A DNA stretch of 64,000 nucleotides from Pseudoxanthomonas japonensis (GCF_010093445.1 NZ_PDWW01000002.1:62001-126000); one strand, 5' to 3'. Shown: positions 9,355 through 21,048, numbered from the stretch's first letter. Notes: a model not told the origin generated them from the letters alone. Program-made: numbers and translations.

Positions 9355-9425
9355 TTCTCCCCGCGAGGCGGAGAGAAAGGTGCCCGAAGAGCCTGCGCCG
9401 TACTCGATACGGGGGCGGATGAGGG
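9355..9425. repeat. Degenerate intergenic palindromic repeat copy
   Basis: Contains the blocks CTTCTCCCCGCG, GGTGCCCGAAGAGCC, GTACTCGATACGGGGGCGG and ATGAGGGGC. The same blocks recur at 52272-52470, 55797-55960 and 57476-57680. It lies exactly at the 5' edge of the LysR remnant. Confidence 0.7.
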
Positions 9426-9611
9426 GCAAGCGCCGGTCGCGGGCCTGCGCACGCTGATGGAGCAGGGGTTGCTGGTGGAAGTCTTGCCACAGCACGTCGC
9501 CGAGCCGATGCCGGTGACGCTGCTGTACGCGCATCGCCGCCACTTGCCCCAGCGTGTGCAGGCGTTCATGGCGTGGCTGACGGAGACGGCGCGGCCTTAT
9601 CCGGATGCATG
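9426..9611 (+). pseudogene. C-terminal remnant of a LysR-type regulator
   Basis: A 61-codon open stretch with no own start. It reads QAPVAGLRTLMEQGLLVEVL, then PQHVAEPMPVTLLYAHRRHL, then PQRVQAFMAWLTETARPYPDA and stops with TGA. This matches the last strand-helix of LysR co-inducer-binding domains, where L-x-x-L-P, a V-x-L-x-Y segment, the R-x-L-P-x-R-V-x-A-F motif and a final helix are conserved. Roughly 80 percent of the gene is missing. The 5' end coincides with the palindromic repeat at 9355-9425. I infer a decayed gene, not an expressed peptide. Confidence 0.72.
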
Positions 9612-9742
9612 ATCTCGACGCGTCGCCGCGATCACACCGGTTGCCGAACCTGCGTATCGGCGATGGTGCGGTGCTTCAACCGCGCATGGAAGAACCGGCG
9701 GTGAGCAGCGTCGACGAAGGCCAGTTCCGTCGTGGCGCGATG

Positions 9743-10666
9743 TCAGCTGCGCATTGCGCTGGGTGTCGCGGCGTGCTGACGGGCGTAGCGACGCGGCGGC
9801 AGGCCGGTATGGCGGAGGAAAGCGGTGCTGAATGTGGCGGGTGAGCGATAGCCGACCTGGTCGGCGGCGTCGGCCACGCTGACGCGACCTTCGCGCAACA
9901 ACTCGCGGGCGAGCGCCATCCGCCAGTTCAGCAGATAGGCCATCGGCGCGACGCCGACCGCGCGACTGAAGCGTTCGAAGTACGCCGAGCGGGAGAGCGC
10001 GGCGTGCCGGGCGAGTTCGGCGACGGTCCATGCATGCGCGGGCCGTGCGTGCAGTGCGCGCAGCGACGGCGCCAGGCGCGGATCGGCGAGGCCGCGCAGC
10101 AGGCCCGGTGGCGTGGTGGCGGCAGGCATGGCGCGAAGCGCTTCCACCAGCAGCAGGTCCACCAGTCGTGACAGCACCACGTCGCGCCCGGGACGGTCGT
10201 CATCGGCTTCATCGCCCAGCAGCGTCACCAGTTGCGAGAACCTCGGTACGCCACGCACATGCACCAGTGCGGGCAACAGCGCGGCCAGCAGGTCCGGCTC
10301 GTTCGCAGCGAAGCGGAACCAGCCGCCGAGCAGGCGTACGTCCGGCGGCCCGTCCTGGCGACCGTGGCGGATTGCCTGGTCCGGCGGCGGGTCGCGGACC
10401 GGGTCGATGTGGTGGGGCAACTGCGTGCGCCCATCCGACAGCAGGAACCCCGGGGTCGCCGGCAGCAGGACGAAGTCGCCGGTTTCCAGCACCACCGGGG
10501 CATGGCCATCTACCGCCAGCACGCACCGGCCTGCCTGGACAATGCAGAAGCTGGGCTCGCCGAACGGGCTGTACCGCACCGCCCAGGCGCCGGCGGCGGT
10601 GATGCCCTTGGAGAAGGCCGCCTGCGGGCGGAGCAGGCGGACGATGTCGGACAGTGGGTCGGACAT
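9743..10666 (-). CDS. AraC-family transcriptional regulator (cupin + HTH)
   Basis: 307 residues. The N-terminal half is a cupin-type effector domain (FCIVQAGRCVLAVDG, ETGDFVLLPATPGFLL). The C-terminal hundred residues are the two-helix-turn-helix DNA-binding domain (AELARHAALSRSAYFERFSR, then VADAADQVGYRSPATFSTAF). Cupin-type AraC regulators commonly sense small molecules and control a divergent oxidoreductase gene. That is the arrangement here, since an SDR gene starts 97 bp away on the other strand. A CGATAG/CTATCG dyad lies between them. Confidence 0.93.
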   Translation of the reverse strand: MSDPLSDIVRLLRPQAAFSKGITAAGAWAVRYSPFGEPSFCIVQAGRCVLAVDGHAPVVLETGDFVLLPATPGFLLSDGRTQLPHHIDPVRDPPPDQAIRHGRQDGPPDVRLLGGWFRFAANEPDLLAALLPALVHVRGVPRFSQLVTLLGDEADDDRPGRDVVLSRLVDLLLVEALRAMPAATTPPGLLRGLADPRLAPSLRALHARPAHAWTVAELARHAALSRSAYFERFSRAVGVAPMAYLLNWRMALARELLREGRVSVADAADQVGYRSPATFSTAFLRHTGLPPRRYARQHAATPSAMRS

Positions 10667-10699
10667 ATGGACGATCCAATAAGAAAAGTGGACGCAGGG

Positions 10700-10730
10700 C
10701 GATAGAGCGTCCGGCGATGCTCGCCTATCG
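10700..10730. promoter_or_regulatory. Candidate operator between AraC regulator and SDR gene
   Basis: Inverted half-sites CGATAG (10700-10705) and CTATCG (10725-10730) are separated by 19 bp in the 97-bp divergent intergenic region. Position and symmetry suit a dimeric regulator. There is no direct evidence that the neighbouring AraC protein binds it. Confidence 0.35.
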
Positions 10731-10763
10731 TGGCCTCCCGATCAACGACCACGGACCCCGCCC

Positions 10764-11510
10764 ATGAAGACTGTCCTCATCACCGGCTGTTCCTCCGGCT
10801 ACGGCCTGGAGACCGCCCGCCACTTCCACGCCCAGGGCTGGTACGTCATCGCCACCATGCGCACGCCGCGCCCGGAACTGCTGCCCAACGACGAACGCCT
10901 GCGCGTGCTGCCGCTGGATGTCACGCGGGCCGACAGCATTGCCGCCGCGCTGGAGGCGGCCGGGCCCCTGGACGTGCTGGTCAACAACGCGGGGCTCGGC
11001 CTGTTCGGCGCGTTCGAGGCCACGCCGATGGCCACGGTGCGCGAGATCTTCGAGACCAACACCTTCGGCACGATGGCGATGACGCAGGCGGTGATCCCAC
11101 AGTTCCGCGCGCGCCGTGCGGGCACCCTCGTCAACGTCACCTCCAGCGCCACGCTGGCGCCGATGCCGCTGGTGGCGGCCTATACCGCCAGCAAGACGGC
11201 GATCGAAGGCTTCACCGCGTCGCTGGCGCACGAGTTGGGCGCGTTCGACGTGGCGGTGCGGCTGGTCGAGCCGGGCTACGCACCCACCACGCGCTTCGCG
11301 GCCAATGGCGAAGAGCGCATGCGCGGCCTGGTGCCCGACGCGTATGCGCGCTACGCGCAGGAGGTGTTCGCCGGCTTCGCCGATGCGGATGCCTTCACGC
11401 TGGAAACCGATGTCGCGCAGGCCGTGTGGAATGCGGTCCACGACGCCAGCGGACTATGGCGTTTCCCCGCCGGCGCCGATGCGGTGGCGCTGGCCGCGGC
11501 CAGGCGCTGA
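10764..11510 (+). CDS. Short-chain dehydrogenase/reductase
   Basis: 248 residues with all classical SDR marks: cofactor loop GCSSGYG (8-14), NNAG (74-77), the catalytic serine near 127-128, and Y140-x3-K144. It probably reduces or oxidises a carbonyl/alcohol with NAD(P)(H); R33 just after the second strand hints at NADP preference. The substrate is unknown. It is divergently paired with the cupin-AraC regulator, which I infer controls it. The ATG follows GACCACGGACCCCGCCC with only a weak Shine-Dalgarno. Confidence 0.93.
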   Translation: MKTVLITGCSSGYGLETARHFHAQGWYVIATMRTPRPELLPNDERLRVLPLDVTRADSIAAALEAAGPLDVLVNNAGLGLFGAFEATPMATVREIFETNTFGTMAMTQAVIPQFRARRAGTLVNVTSSATLAPMPLVAAYTASKTAIEGFTASLAHELGAFDVAVRLVEPGYAPTTRFAANGEERMRGLVPDAYARYAQEVFAGFADADAFTLETDVAQAVWNAVHDASGLWRFPAGADAVALAAARR

Positions 11511-11524
11511 TCGGCGCGGAAAAA

Positions 11525-11551
11525 AGAAGCCCCGCATGGCGGGGCTTCTTG
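11525..11551 (-). terminator. Terminator of gcvP (possibly bidirectional)
   Basis: A perfect 12-bp stem, AAGAAGCCCCGC with GCGGGGCTTCTT, and a 3-nt loop. The left side is preceded by a run of A residues, so the leftward transcript ends in a good U-tract 20 bp after the gcvP stop. Rightward the tail (TTCTTGC) is weaker but could also end the SDR transcript. Confidence 0.85.
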
Positions 11552-11570
11552 CTCACCCGTGCCGCGGCAC

Positions 11571-14465
<2,895 letters not shown>

Positions 14466-14524
14466 GGAAGGCATCCGGAAGGGCAATGAGGACCGGCGCG
14501 CGGAAACCGCGCGTGGTGTGCCCC

Positions 14525-14718
14525 TCTGTCCTTTTGCCTGAGAGTTTGGAAGCGCGCCGACGAGGAGGTCGCGTGCTTCGTGCCCCTTCGGCGCCGGCGC
14601 TGCCGCGTGGGCGGCCGGTCTCTCCAGAGTGTCGTTGCAGTGGTGGTATCGGGCCTGAGCGATTACGGGCGTTTGCGCCTTCGGCAGCACGTCGCGTGCG
14701 ACGGGCTTCTCCCACCGG
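14525..14718 (-). promoter_or_regulatory. Tandem glycine riboswitch upstream of gcvP
   Basis: Read leftward there are two consecutive aptamers. Aptamer 1 (about 14718-14640) has GGGAGAAGCCC, GCTGCCGAAGGCGCAA and CGCTCAGGC. Aptamer 2 (about 14637-14525) has CTGGAGAGACC, GCGCCGAAGGGGCA and CTCTCAGGCAAAAGGACAG. These are the conserved glycine-aptamer cores, joined by a short linker, as in the cooperative tandem class. The 3' end is about 60 nt before the gcvP start, so the switch would act within that leader. In known cases glycine binding turns the cleavage genes on. Confidence 0.93.
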
Positions 14719-14731
14719 GTCTTGCCCGCGG

Positions 14732-14737
14732 AGTATA
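14732..14737 (-). promoter_or_regulatory. Candidate -10 box of gcvP
   Basis: On the minus strand this reads TATACT, one mismatch from the sigma-70 consensus, about 14 nt before the first aptamer core. No good -35 is visible in the GC-rich DNA upstream. Confidence 0.45.
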
Positions 14738-14836
14738 GCCCGGCGGGAGGGCCGGCCGGCGGTTTGGGCTTACCATGTGCGACCCGGCGCGGCCTGTTCA
14801 TGAAGCCCCGCCGCGCCCGTCCGGAGTTTTCCCGCA

Positions 14837-16090
14837 ATGAGTGCCCCCCACACGATCTCGAACCGCCGCCTGGCCCTGCTGCTGGGTGGGCTGGCGATGT
14901 TCGGGCCGTTCTCCATCGACACCATCTTCCCGGCGTTCCCGGCCATCGGCGCGCAGCTGGGTGCCGACAAGGTGGCGATGCAGCAGACCATCAGCGTCTA
15001 CCTGCTGACCTATGCGCTGATGAGCCTGGTGCACGGCCCGCTGTCGGACACCTTCGGCCGCCGGCGGGTGATCCTGGGTGGCCTGTTCGTCTTTCTGCTG
15101 GCCTCGGTGGGCTGCGCGCTGGCCACCGACATGGGCACGCTGCTGCTGTTCCGCGGCGTGCAGGGCCTGTCCGCCGGCGTCGGCTTCATCGTCGGACGCG
15201 CGGTGATCCGCGATGCGCGCGACGGGGACGACGCGCAACGGCTGATGAGCCAGGTGTCGATGATCTTCGGCATCGCGCCGGCGATCGCGCCGATCGTGGG
15301 CGGCTGGATCCTCGGCTGGAGCGCGTGGCCGATGATCTTCTGGTTCCTGGCCGGGTTCTCGCTGCTGCTGATCGTCGCGGTGGTCGGCTGGCTGCCGGAG
15401 ACGCATCCGCCAGAGGCGCGCCAGCCGGCATCGCCGCGCCACCTGGTGCGCGACTACGTGGGCATCGTGCGCAATCCGCGCTTCCTGCGGCTGGCGCTGG
15501 CCGGGTCGCTGAGCTTCGCCGGCCTGTTCCTGTACATCGCCTCGGCGCCGGCGTTCGTCATGGACCTGCTGCACCTGGACGAACAGCAGTTCGCCTGGCT
15601 GTTCCTGCCGACCATCGGTGGCATGGTGCTGGGCGCGTTCCTGTCCGGGCGCGCCGCCGGGCGCATCGAAGGCACGCGGCTGGTGAAGCTCGGCTACGCC
15701 TGCATGGCGCTCGCGATGGTGGCCAACGTGGGCTACAACGCCTGGGCCGGCGAGGACATCGAGGTGCCGTGGGCGGTGCTGCCGATGATGCTCGCCGCGC
15801 TCGGCGTGGCCCTGGTGTTCCCGATCCTGACGCTGGCCATCCTCGACATGTACCCGCGGCAGCGCGGCGCGGCCTCGTCCCTGCAGGCGTTCAGCAACCT
15901 GATCGTCAATGCGGTGGTCGCCGGTGTGCTGTCGCCGCTGTTGAGCCATCATGGCCTGCACCTGGCGCTCGGCATGGCGGCCTTCACGCTGCTGGGCTGG
16001 CTGATGTGGCAATGGGAAGCGCATGCGCACCGGCGTCGCCTGGCCTGTCCGCAGAACGCCGCTGCGCTGGAACCCACCGATCAACTCTGA
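14837..16090 (+). CDS. Bcr/CflA-type multidrug MFS exporter
   Basis: 417 residues with twelve predicted membrane helices. The N-terminal [20 protein letters not shown], motif [13 protein letters not shown] (67-78) and the motif C-like region [16 protein letters not shown] are diagnostic of the drug:proton antiporter-1 Bcr/CflA group. These pump compounds such as bicyclomycin, sulfonamides or chloramphenicol out of the cytoplasm. The actual substrate is unknown. The gene diverges from gcvP; the ATG is about 100 bp from the candidate gcvP promoter. The next gene begins 18 bp downstream and may be co-transcribed. Confidence 0.93.
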   Translation: MSAPHTISNRRLALLLGGLAMFGPFSIDTIFPAFPAIGAQLGADKVAMQQTISVYLLTYALMSLVHGPLSDTFGRRRVILGGLFVFLLASVGCALATDMGTLLLFRGVQGLSAGVGFIVGRAVIRDARDGDDAQRLMSQVSMIFGIAPAIAPIVGGWILGWSAWPMIFWFLAGFSLLLIVAVVGWLPETHPPEARQPASPRHLVRDYVGIVRNPRFLRLALAGSLSFAGLFLYIASAPAFVMDLLHLDEQQFAWLFLPTIGGMVLGAFLSGRAAGRIEGTRLVKLGYACMALAMVANVGYNAWAGEDIEVPWAVLPMMLAALGVALVFPILTLAILDMYPRQRGAASSLQAFSNLIVNAVVAGVLSPLLSHHGLHLALGMAAFTLLGWLMWQWEAHAHRRRLACPQNAAALEPTDQL

Positions 16091-16108
16091 CCTTCCGCGA
16101 GAACTCCC

Positions 16109-16519
16109 ATGTCGATCCAGTCCAAGGCCCGCCGCGAAGCGAAGAAGCGCAAGGCGATCAAGGCGCACAACCAGGCGCGTGCGAATGCGCCGGCCATCGA
16201 GCCGCATGCCGAACTGCGCAATCCGCAGGGCGACCTGCTGGCGGGCGTGGTGCGCCAGGCAGGGGTGTGGGTGCTGGGCATGGACGGCCGCATCGCCGGC
16301 AGTTCCGACAGCGCCGCCGAAGTGCTGGCGATGATCAAGCAGGCCGCTGCGCTGCACGAGGCGCAGGGCAATGCGGTGCGGCTGGTGTATTCCGACGAAC
16401 TGCGCGACACCGCGGTGATCGAGGCCGCGGCGCAGGGCCTGACGCTGGAGCAGTTCGAGGAACAGCTGGCCGAGCAGATGAAGGACCGCAAGGCGGAGCC
16501 GGCGCCGGACGTGAACTGA
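16109..16519 (+). CDS. Conserved hypothetical protein, basic N-terminus
   Basis: 136 residues. A strongly basic opening (SKARREAKKRKAIKAHNQAR) precedes a compact alpha/beta region (GDLLAGVVRQAGVWVLGMDG, VRLVYSDELRDTAVIEAAA) and an acidic helix. No function is assigned. The basic tail suggests RNA or ribosome contact, but that is inference. It follows the MFS gene by 18 bp and is followed by a REP inverted pair. Confidence 0.75.
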   Translation: MSIQSKARREAKKRKAIKAHNQARANAPAIEPHAELRNPQGDLLAGVVRQAGVWVLGMDGRIAGSSDSAAEVLAMIKQAAALHEAQGNAVRLVYSDELRDTAVIEAAAQGLTLEQFEEQLAEQMKDRKAEPAPDVN

Positions 16520-16538
16520 CGTTCCTGTTGATGTCAAT

Positions 16539-16667
16539 GTGGGAGCGACGTAAGTCGCGATCATTTGATGTAATGCACCCGCTGACGTTGATTCGGCAAT
16601 GACGCTGACCGACGATGCGGTTCCGCGATAGCTTCGTTCTTGCGATCGCGACTTACGTCGCTCCCAC
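16539..16667. repeat. REP inverted pair
   Basis: A 24-bp arm beginning GTGGGAGCGACGTAAGTCGC (16539-16562) is repeated in perfect inverse orientation at 16644-16667. The right arm runs into the 3' end of the gene at 16653-17189 and provides its last codons and stop. The same core occurs at 35022 and 59609. Confidence 0.9.
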
Positions 16668-17189
16668 GCGCATGCTTCGACGCAACCAAGCGGTGAAGCA
16701 AGCGAGTGCCAACACCGGCACCCACACCCAGCGGAACTCCGACAGCAGCACGTCAACGCCGCGCGCGCTGAAGAAGCGGTTCGCGAACGGCGACACCTCG
16801 ATCACCCGCCACGGTGCGAAGTGGCGCGCCTCCGACCAGGGCCAGAGCAGCGCAACGCCGAGTCCGCCGTCGGTCAGCATGTCCAGCAGCGGATGCGACG
16901 CGGCCGACAGCGCGATGAACAGGAATGCCGTCATGGCCGAAGTCCGGAGGCAGCGCGCACCGGCGGCGGCGAATGCACCGCAGGCCAGCGCGAACACCAG
17001 GGAATGGCTGGCGCCGCGATGACCGAGTGCATGTGCGTATTCGATGCCGAGCTTGAAGGCGACGACATCCGCGTCCGGCAGCATCGCGGCCAGCATGCCG
17101 GTGCCGACCAGGCGGGGCGGCAGCCGCTTGCGGCCGAGCGCGACGCCGGCCGCCAGGGGGATCAGCGCGTGGGTGAGGATGGTCGGCAT
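16653..17189 (-). CDS. YdjM-type membrane metal-dependent hydrolase
   Basis: 178 residues with several membrane helices. It has the DUF457/YdjM pattern of histidines and aspartates at membrane faces: THALIPLAAGVALG (H7), MLPDADVV, HALGHRGASHSL and SHPLLDMLTDGG. E. coli YdjM is a LexA-controlled inner-membrane protein of unknown activity, annotated as a hydrolase by fold. The final residues VGAT and the TAA lie inside a REP arm (16644-16667), so the native C-terminus may have been replaced. Confidence 0.85.
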   Translation of the reverse strand: MPTILTHALIPLAAGVALGRKRLPPRLVGTGMLAAMLPDADVVAFKLGIEYAHALGHRGASHSLVFALACGAFAAAGARCLRTSAMTAFLFIALSAASHPLLDMLTDGGLGVALLWPWSEARHFAPWRVIEVSPFANRFFSARGVDVLLSEFRWVWVPVLALACFTAWLRRSMRVGAT

Positions 17190-17267
17190 GGGCTGGTCCG
17201 CAGGATGTCGCGCGCAGGTTCGCTGCGTTCCGTGTGCGCACGATGAAGCGGATGCGTGCGCAGAAAA

Positions 17268-17289
17268 AAGGCCGGCATGGGCCGGCCTT
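17268..17289 (-). terminator. Terminator of the S1 protease gene
   Basis: A 9-bp stem AAGGCCGGC/GCCGGCCTT with a 4-nt loop. Leftward it is followed by a run of U residues and sits 26 bp beyond the protease stop. Confidence 0.85.
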
Positions 17290-17314
17290 GTCTCCTTCGC
17301 GCGTGGGCTTCGCC

Positions 17315-18919
17315 TCAGCGCTCGAGCGTGCCTGCGCGCAGCGGTGTTGCCTGACCCGGGCGTTCACGGACGGCCGGACCCGTCGCGGTCGCAGGCAGGG
17401 TTGCGGACGTGGCCTGCGATGTCCGCGCGCCCTGACCCTGCGCGACGGCGCCGGCCGAGCGGACCAACGGCTGCGAGCTGTTCTCGCGGACCGGATCGGC
17501 GGCAAGCCACTGCTTGATCTGCGGGAACACCAGATCGAGACGGGAGTAGTGGTCGCGGTTGCCCGCGTTGGAGAGGTTCCCGGCGTTGGCGCAACTCGCG
17601 CTGCCACCGTACAGGCCGCCCCGCAGGCGGTAGCTGTTGTCGCGGTACAGGGTGAACAGGCCTGAGCCGCTGCTGCCGCCTTCGGTGGTGCCTTCCTGCC
17701 AGCCGACGGTGAAGTTTTCCGGATAGACGTCGGTGAGATGCTGGCCACGCGAGTACTTCTTGGCATCGCCGGACGGATGGTGCAGGGCGATCACGCTGGC
17801 ATTCGCCGCCAGCGGGCTGGCGTCCCAGCCGGCGAACGTCGCCGACGCCGGCGGCGCGTTGCGAAGGCGCAGCAACAGGGCGTCGACGTTGGCGTCATGG
17901 AACATGACGTCCGCGCCGCCGGTCAGCGGATTGGCGCGCACGCCATTGTTGGTGCCGCAGACCGAGTTTTCGTAACCCCAGTAGGTGTTGAGGCTGAGCG
18001 CGACCTTGGCGCGGTCCTGCACCGGCACGCCGTCGCTGCCGCCGGCGAAGCAGTGGTCCGCCGAGTAGAACCACGGCACCTGCGTGCCGGGCGTGGTGTC
18101 GTTGAGCAGGGTGCCGGTGCAGATGTAGGTGCCGTGGATGCCGCCGGCGGTGGTGTACGTGTTGAAGACCATGTGCGCCACGGCATTCTTCGCCTGCACG
18201 TAGGCGGGGCCGAGGCTGTCGACGCGGCACACCGCATCGATGTTGCAGCTCGCGGATTCGCCGACCTTTTCCACGATCTTGAAGTTGTTCTCGCTGTTGG
18301 CCAGCAGGTGCGACACCTGCGGTGCCTGCAGTCGGGCCTGCGCCGCCGTGACGTGCGCCGGACGATAGACCTCGATGACCTGGCTGATGCCGTCGGTCGC
18401 CGGACTCCAGTAGATGCCCTGGGCATCGGCGGCCTGGCGGGCCTCGGCCGCCGTGATCGCCGCCACGACGCGGCCGGGCGCGTCGGAGCCGCCGAACCTC
18501 AGTTCGACATGCGGGTGCAGGCCGGTGACCTGCAGCCCGACGCGCAGTCCCAGCGCATCCGGTGAGCTGACCTGCAGGCGCGCGACCGCACCGCCGGACG
18601 CCAGAGGCACCCAGCGCAAGGCCGGTGTCGTCCTGCCGATGCCTTCGCCCGTGAGCTGGCGGCCGATGCCGATCTGCATGGCCTTCGGCCGGGCGGATGC
18701 GTTGTATTGCTGCAGCTTCACCAGCCGCTCCAGCGCCATCTCGCGATAGCCGAGGCGGGTGACGGTACGTGCCGGGAATTGCGCCAGCTTCCAGCCCGGT
18801 GCCGTCTGGGCTGGCGTGTGGCTGGCCTCGCCGGGTACCTGGGTGACGGCGGCGCTTGCCACCAATGGCGCTGCCAGCAGCAGGCCCGCCAGCAGGCGGA
18901 AGGTCAGGGGATGTGTCAT
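17315..18919 (-). CDS. Secreted trypsin-like serine protease (lysyl-endopeptidase type)
   Basis: 534 residues: signal peptide (1-23, ending LVASA), a propeptide-like region to about 210, then an S1 catalytic domain. The triad is H289 (YSADHC), D346 (NVDALLL) and S417 (TEGGSSGSG). GWQEGTTEGGSSGSGLF and the many cysteines resemble Achromobacter/Lysobacter lysyl endopeptidases. A serine/alanine/threonine-rich tail of about 70 residues follows the domain and may be removed or serve export. It is probably secreted by type II. The ATG at 18919 directly precedes the signal peptide, with AAGGAC upstream. An M2 peptidase gene lies 72 bp upstream on the same strand. Confidence 0.9.
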   Translation of the reverse strand: MTHPLTFRLLAGLLLAAPLVASAAVTQVPGEASHTPAQTAPGWKLAQFPARTVTRLGYREMALERLVKLQQYNASARPKAMQIGIGRQLTGEGIGRTTPALRWVPLASGGAVARLQVSSPDALGLRVGLQVTGLHPHVELRFGGSDAPGRVVAAITAAEARQAADAQGIYWSPATDGISQVIEVYRPAHVTAAQARLQAPQVSHLLANSENNFKIVEKVGESASCNIDAVCRVDSLGPAYVQAKNAVAHMVFNTYTTAGGIHGTYICTGTLLNDTTPGTQVPWFYSADHCFAGGSDGVPVQDRAKVALSLNTYWGYENSVCGTNNGVRANPLTGGADVMFHDANVDALLLRLRNAPPASATFAGWDASPLAANASVIALHHPSGDAKKYSRGQHLTDVYPENFTVGWQEGTTEGGSSGSGLFTLYRDNSYRLRGGLYGGSASCANAGNLSNAGNRDHYSRLDLVFPQIKQWLAADPVRENSSQPLVRSAGAVAQGQGARTSQATSATLPATATGPAVRERPGQATPLRAGTLER

Positions 18920-18991
18920 CGGTAGGACGTCCTTTCCAGGATGTGGTGCCGGGAAAGGGCGGGCCGTCATCGACCCGCCCTTCGCGTTCGC

Positions 18992-20965
18992 TTACGGCTT
19001 CGCGGGCGTCGCGGCCGCCGGGGCGGGCACCTGCCAGCCGCACGTCTGGCCCTCGTTCTGCTGCTTCAGCCAGTCCTGCAGCGGGGCGAAGTACTCCAGC
19101 ACCGCACCGGCATCCATCTTCTCGCCGCCGGTGAGTTCCTTCAGGGTGGCCTGCCAAGGCTGGCTGGCGCCCTTCTCCAGCATCGCCCAGAACTTCTGGC
19201 CCGCCGCCTTGTTGCCGTAGAAGCTGCAGTTGTACAGCGGACCCTGGTAGCCGGCCGCATCGCACAGGCCCTTGTAGAACTGGAACTGCAGCACGTGCGA
19301 GAGGAAGTAGCGCGTGTACGGCGTGTTGCCCGGCACGTGGTACTTCGCGCCCGGGTCGAAGAAGTCCTCGCCGCGCGCGGTCGCCGGCGCCACGCCCTGG
19401 TACTTGGCCTTCAGTTCCCACCAGGCCTTGTTGTAGTCGGCCGGCTTGATGCTGCCATCGAACACGCCCCAGCGCCAGCGGTCGATCATCAGGCCGAACG
19501 GCATGAACGACACCTTCGCCAGCGCCATGCGCATCTGCGCGTTGATCAGCGCTTCGTTGCTCTGCGCGGTGGCATCGATCATGCCGATCGACTTCAGGTA
19601 GTCAGGCGTCATCGCCAGCACCATGGTGTCGCCGATGGCTTCGTGGAAGCCGTCGTGCGCGCCGGTCTGGAACAGCGGCGGCAGCTTGTTGTAGGCCAGG
19701 TAGTAATAGACGTGGCCCAACTCGTGGTAGATGGTGGTGAAGTCTTCCTCGTTCGGCTTGATGCACATCTTGGTGCGCACATCGCCGCTCATGTTCATGT
19801 CCCAGGCGCTGGCATGGCACACCACGTCGCGGTCCATCGGCTTGATGAACTGCGTCTTGGTCCAGTAGCTCTCCGGCAGCTTGGGCATGCCGAGACTGGT
19901 GTAGAAGTCCTGCGCGCGTTCGGTCATCTGCCTGGCGACCTGCAGCTGCGCATCGCGCTCGGCCTTGAACAGCGCGTCCGTGCCCGGGCCGGGACCGGCC
20001 TTGGCCAGCGCGGCCTGGTAATCCGCCTGGTATTGCTTCTCCAGCGCGCCGGTGATGTCGAGGCTGCCGGCGCCCTTGTACGGTTCCAGCACATCCCACA
20101 GGTTGCCCCAGTCCTGCTGCCACATGTTGCCCATCAGGTGCGCGGGCAGCAGGCCGTTGACCTGGCCCTTCTCCACGCCATACGTGGCCTGCAGCTTGGT
20201 GCGGGTGTAGCAGTGCAGCTGTTCGTACAGCGGCTTGACCTGGCCCCACAGGCGGTCGGTTTCGGCGGCGATCTCGGCAGGCGTCATGTCGTAGCCGCTG
20301 CGCCACATCTCGCCGGCGTCGGCGAAGCCCATTTCCTTCGAGCCCTCGTTCACCAGTTCGACGAAGCGCGTGTAGTCCTTGCGCATCGGCTGGGCGATCG
20401 TGTGCCAGCCCTGCCAGGCGTCGAGCTGCGCGTCGTAGTCGCGGCTGCTGCGCAGCACGTCCTCGAGCTCGCCCAGCTGGCGGCACTTCTTCGCATCGCC
20501 TTCGCCGGTGCAGTACGTGCCCGCGCCGTAGGTGCCTTCCATCTTCGTCGCGATCTGCGTCAGCTCGGCGAGCTTGGCCGGGTCCTTCGGCGCCGGCATC
20601 GCGGTGCCCAGCTTGAGCAACTGGATCGCGCGCGCGGTTTCCGGCGACATCGGCTGGCCTTCGTGCTTCTTCGCCTGCTCGATCCAGTGGTTGAGCTGGG
20701 TCAGGTAACGCTCGTTGCCCTTGGCGGCCAGCAGCTGGCTGTCGTCGTTGATGTAGGTACTGGACAGCCATTGCGCGGCGGTCAGTTCCGGATACATCTT
20801 CTTGAGCTCGTCGTTGACGCGCGCGATGAACTGGTCGGCGGTCTCGCCCTTCGGCGCGGCCGGCGCAGCGGCCGTATCGGCGGCCGGCTCGTCCTTCTTG
20901 CAGGCGGCGAGCGTGGCGATGCCCACGCCGACGGCGAGGGCGAGCAGGAGGTGGCGATGCTTCAC
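18992..20965 (-). CDS. M2-family (ACE-like) peptidyl-dipeptidase lipoprotein
   Basis: 657 residues. The start is GTG at 20965 (KHRHLLLALAVG), preceded by GAAGGAC at 7 bases. A lipoprotein signal ends in LAAC (C22) and a disordered alanine/proline linker follows. The zinc site is HELGH (414-418) with the downstream glutamate in HDGFHEAIGD. The fold and length match bacterial angiotensin-converting-enzyme homologues (peptidyl-dipeptidase or carboxypeptidase) seen in Xanthomonas and Stenotrophomonas. It probably trims peptides in the periplasm as a membrane-anchored lipoprotein, consistent with its proteolytic neighbour. Confidence 0.96.
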   Translation of the reverse strand: MKHRHLLLALAVGVGIATLAACKKDEPAADTAAAPAAPKGETADQFIARVNDELKKMYPELTAAQWLSSTYINDDSQLLAAKGNERYLTQLNHWIEQAKKHEGQPMSPETARAIQLLKLGTAMPAPKDPAKLAELTQIATKMEGTYGAGTYCTGEGDAKKCRQLGELEDVLRSSRDYDAQLDAWQGWHTIAQPMRKDYTRFVELVNEGSKEMGFADAGEMWRSGYDMTPAEIAAETDRLWGQVKPLYEQLHCYTRTKLQATYGVEKGQVNGLLPAHLMGNMWQQDWGNLWDVLEPYKGAGSLDITGALEKQYQADYQAALAKAGPGPGTDALFKAERDAQLQVARQMTERAQDFYTSLGMPKLPESYWTKTQFIKPMDRDVVCHASAWDMNMSGDVRTKMCIKPNEEDFTTIYHELGHVYYYLAYNKLPPLFQTGAHDGFHEAIGDTMVLAMTPDYLKSIGMIDATAQSNEALINAQMRMALAKVSFMPFGLMIDRWRWGVFDGSIKPADYNKAWWELKAKYQGVAPATARGEDFFDPGAKYHVPGNTPYTRYFLSHVLQFQFYKGLCDAAGYQGPLYNCSFYGNKAAGQKFWAMLEKGASQPWQATLKELTGGEKMDAGAVLEYFAPLQDWLKQQNEGQTCGWQVPAPAAATPAKP

Positions 20966-21048
20966 GGGACGTCCTTCAGGGCGCGGGCGCAGGAACCGGA
21001 AGGGTAGTGAGGGCAGGGCAGGGGGTGCAAGTGCGGCGTCCATATCCC

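Noticed and set aside
14798..16756. 652-residue leftward frame across the MFS gene
   Set aside because: Composition typical of an antisense shadow (H/Q/R-rich); the + strand encodes a clear Bcr/CflA transporter.
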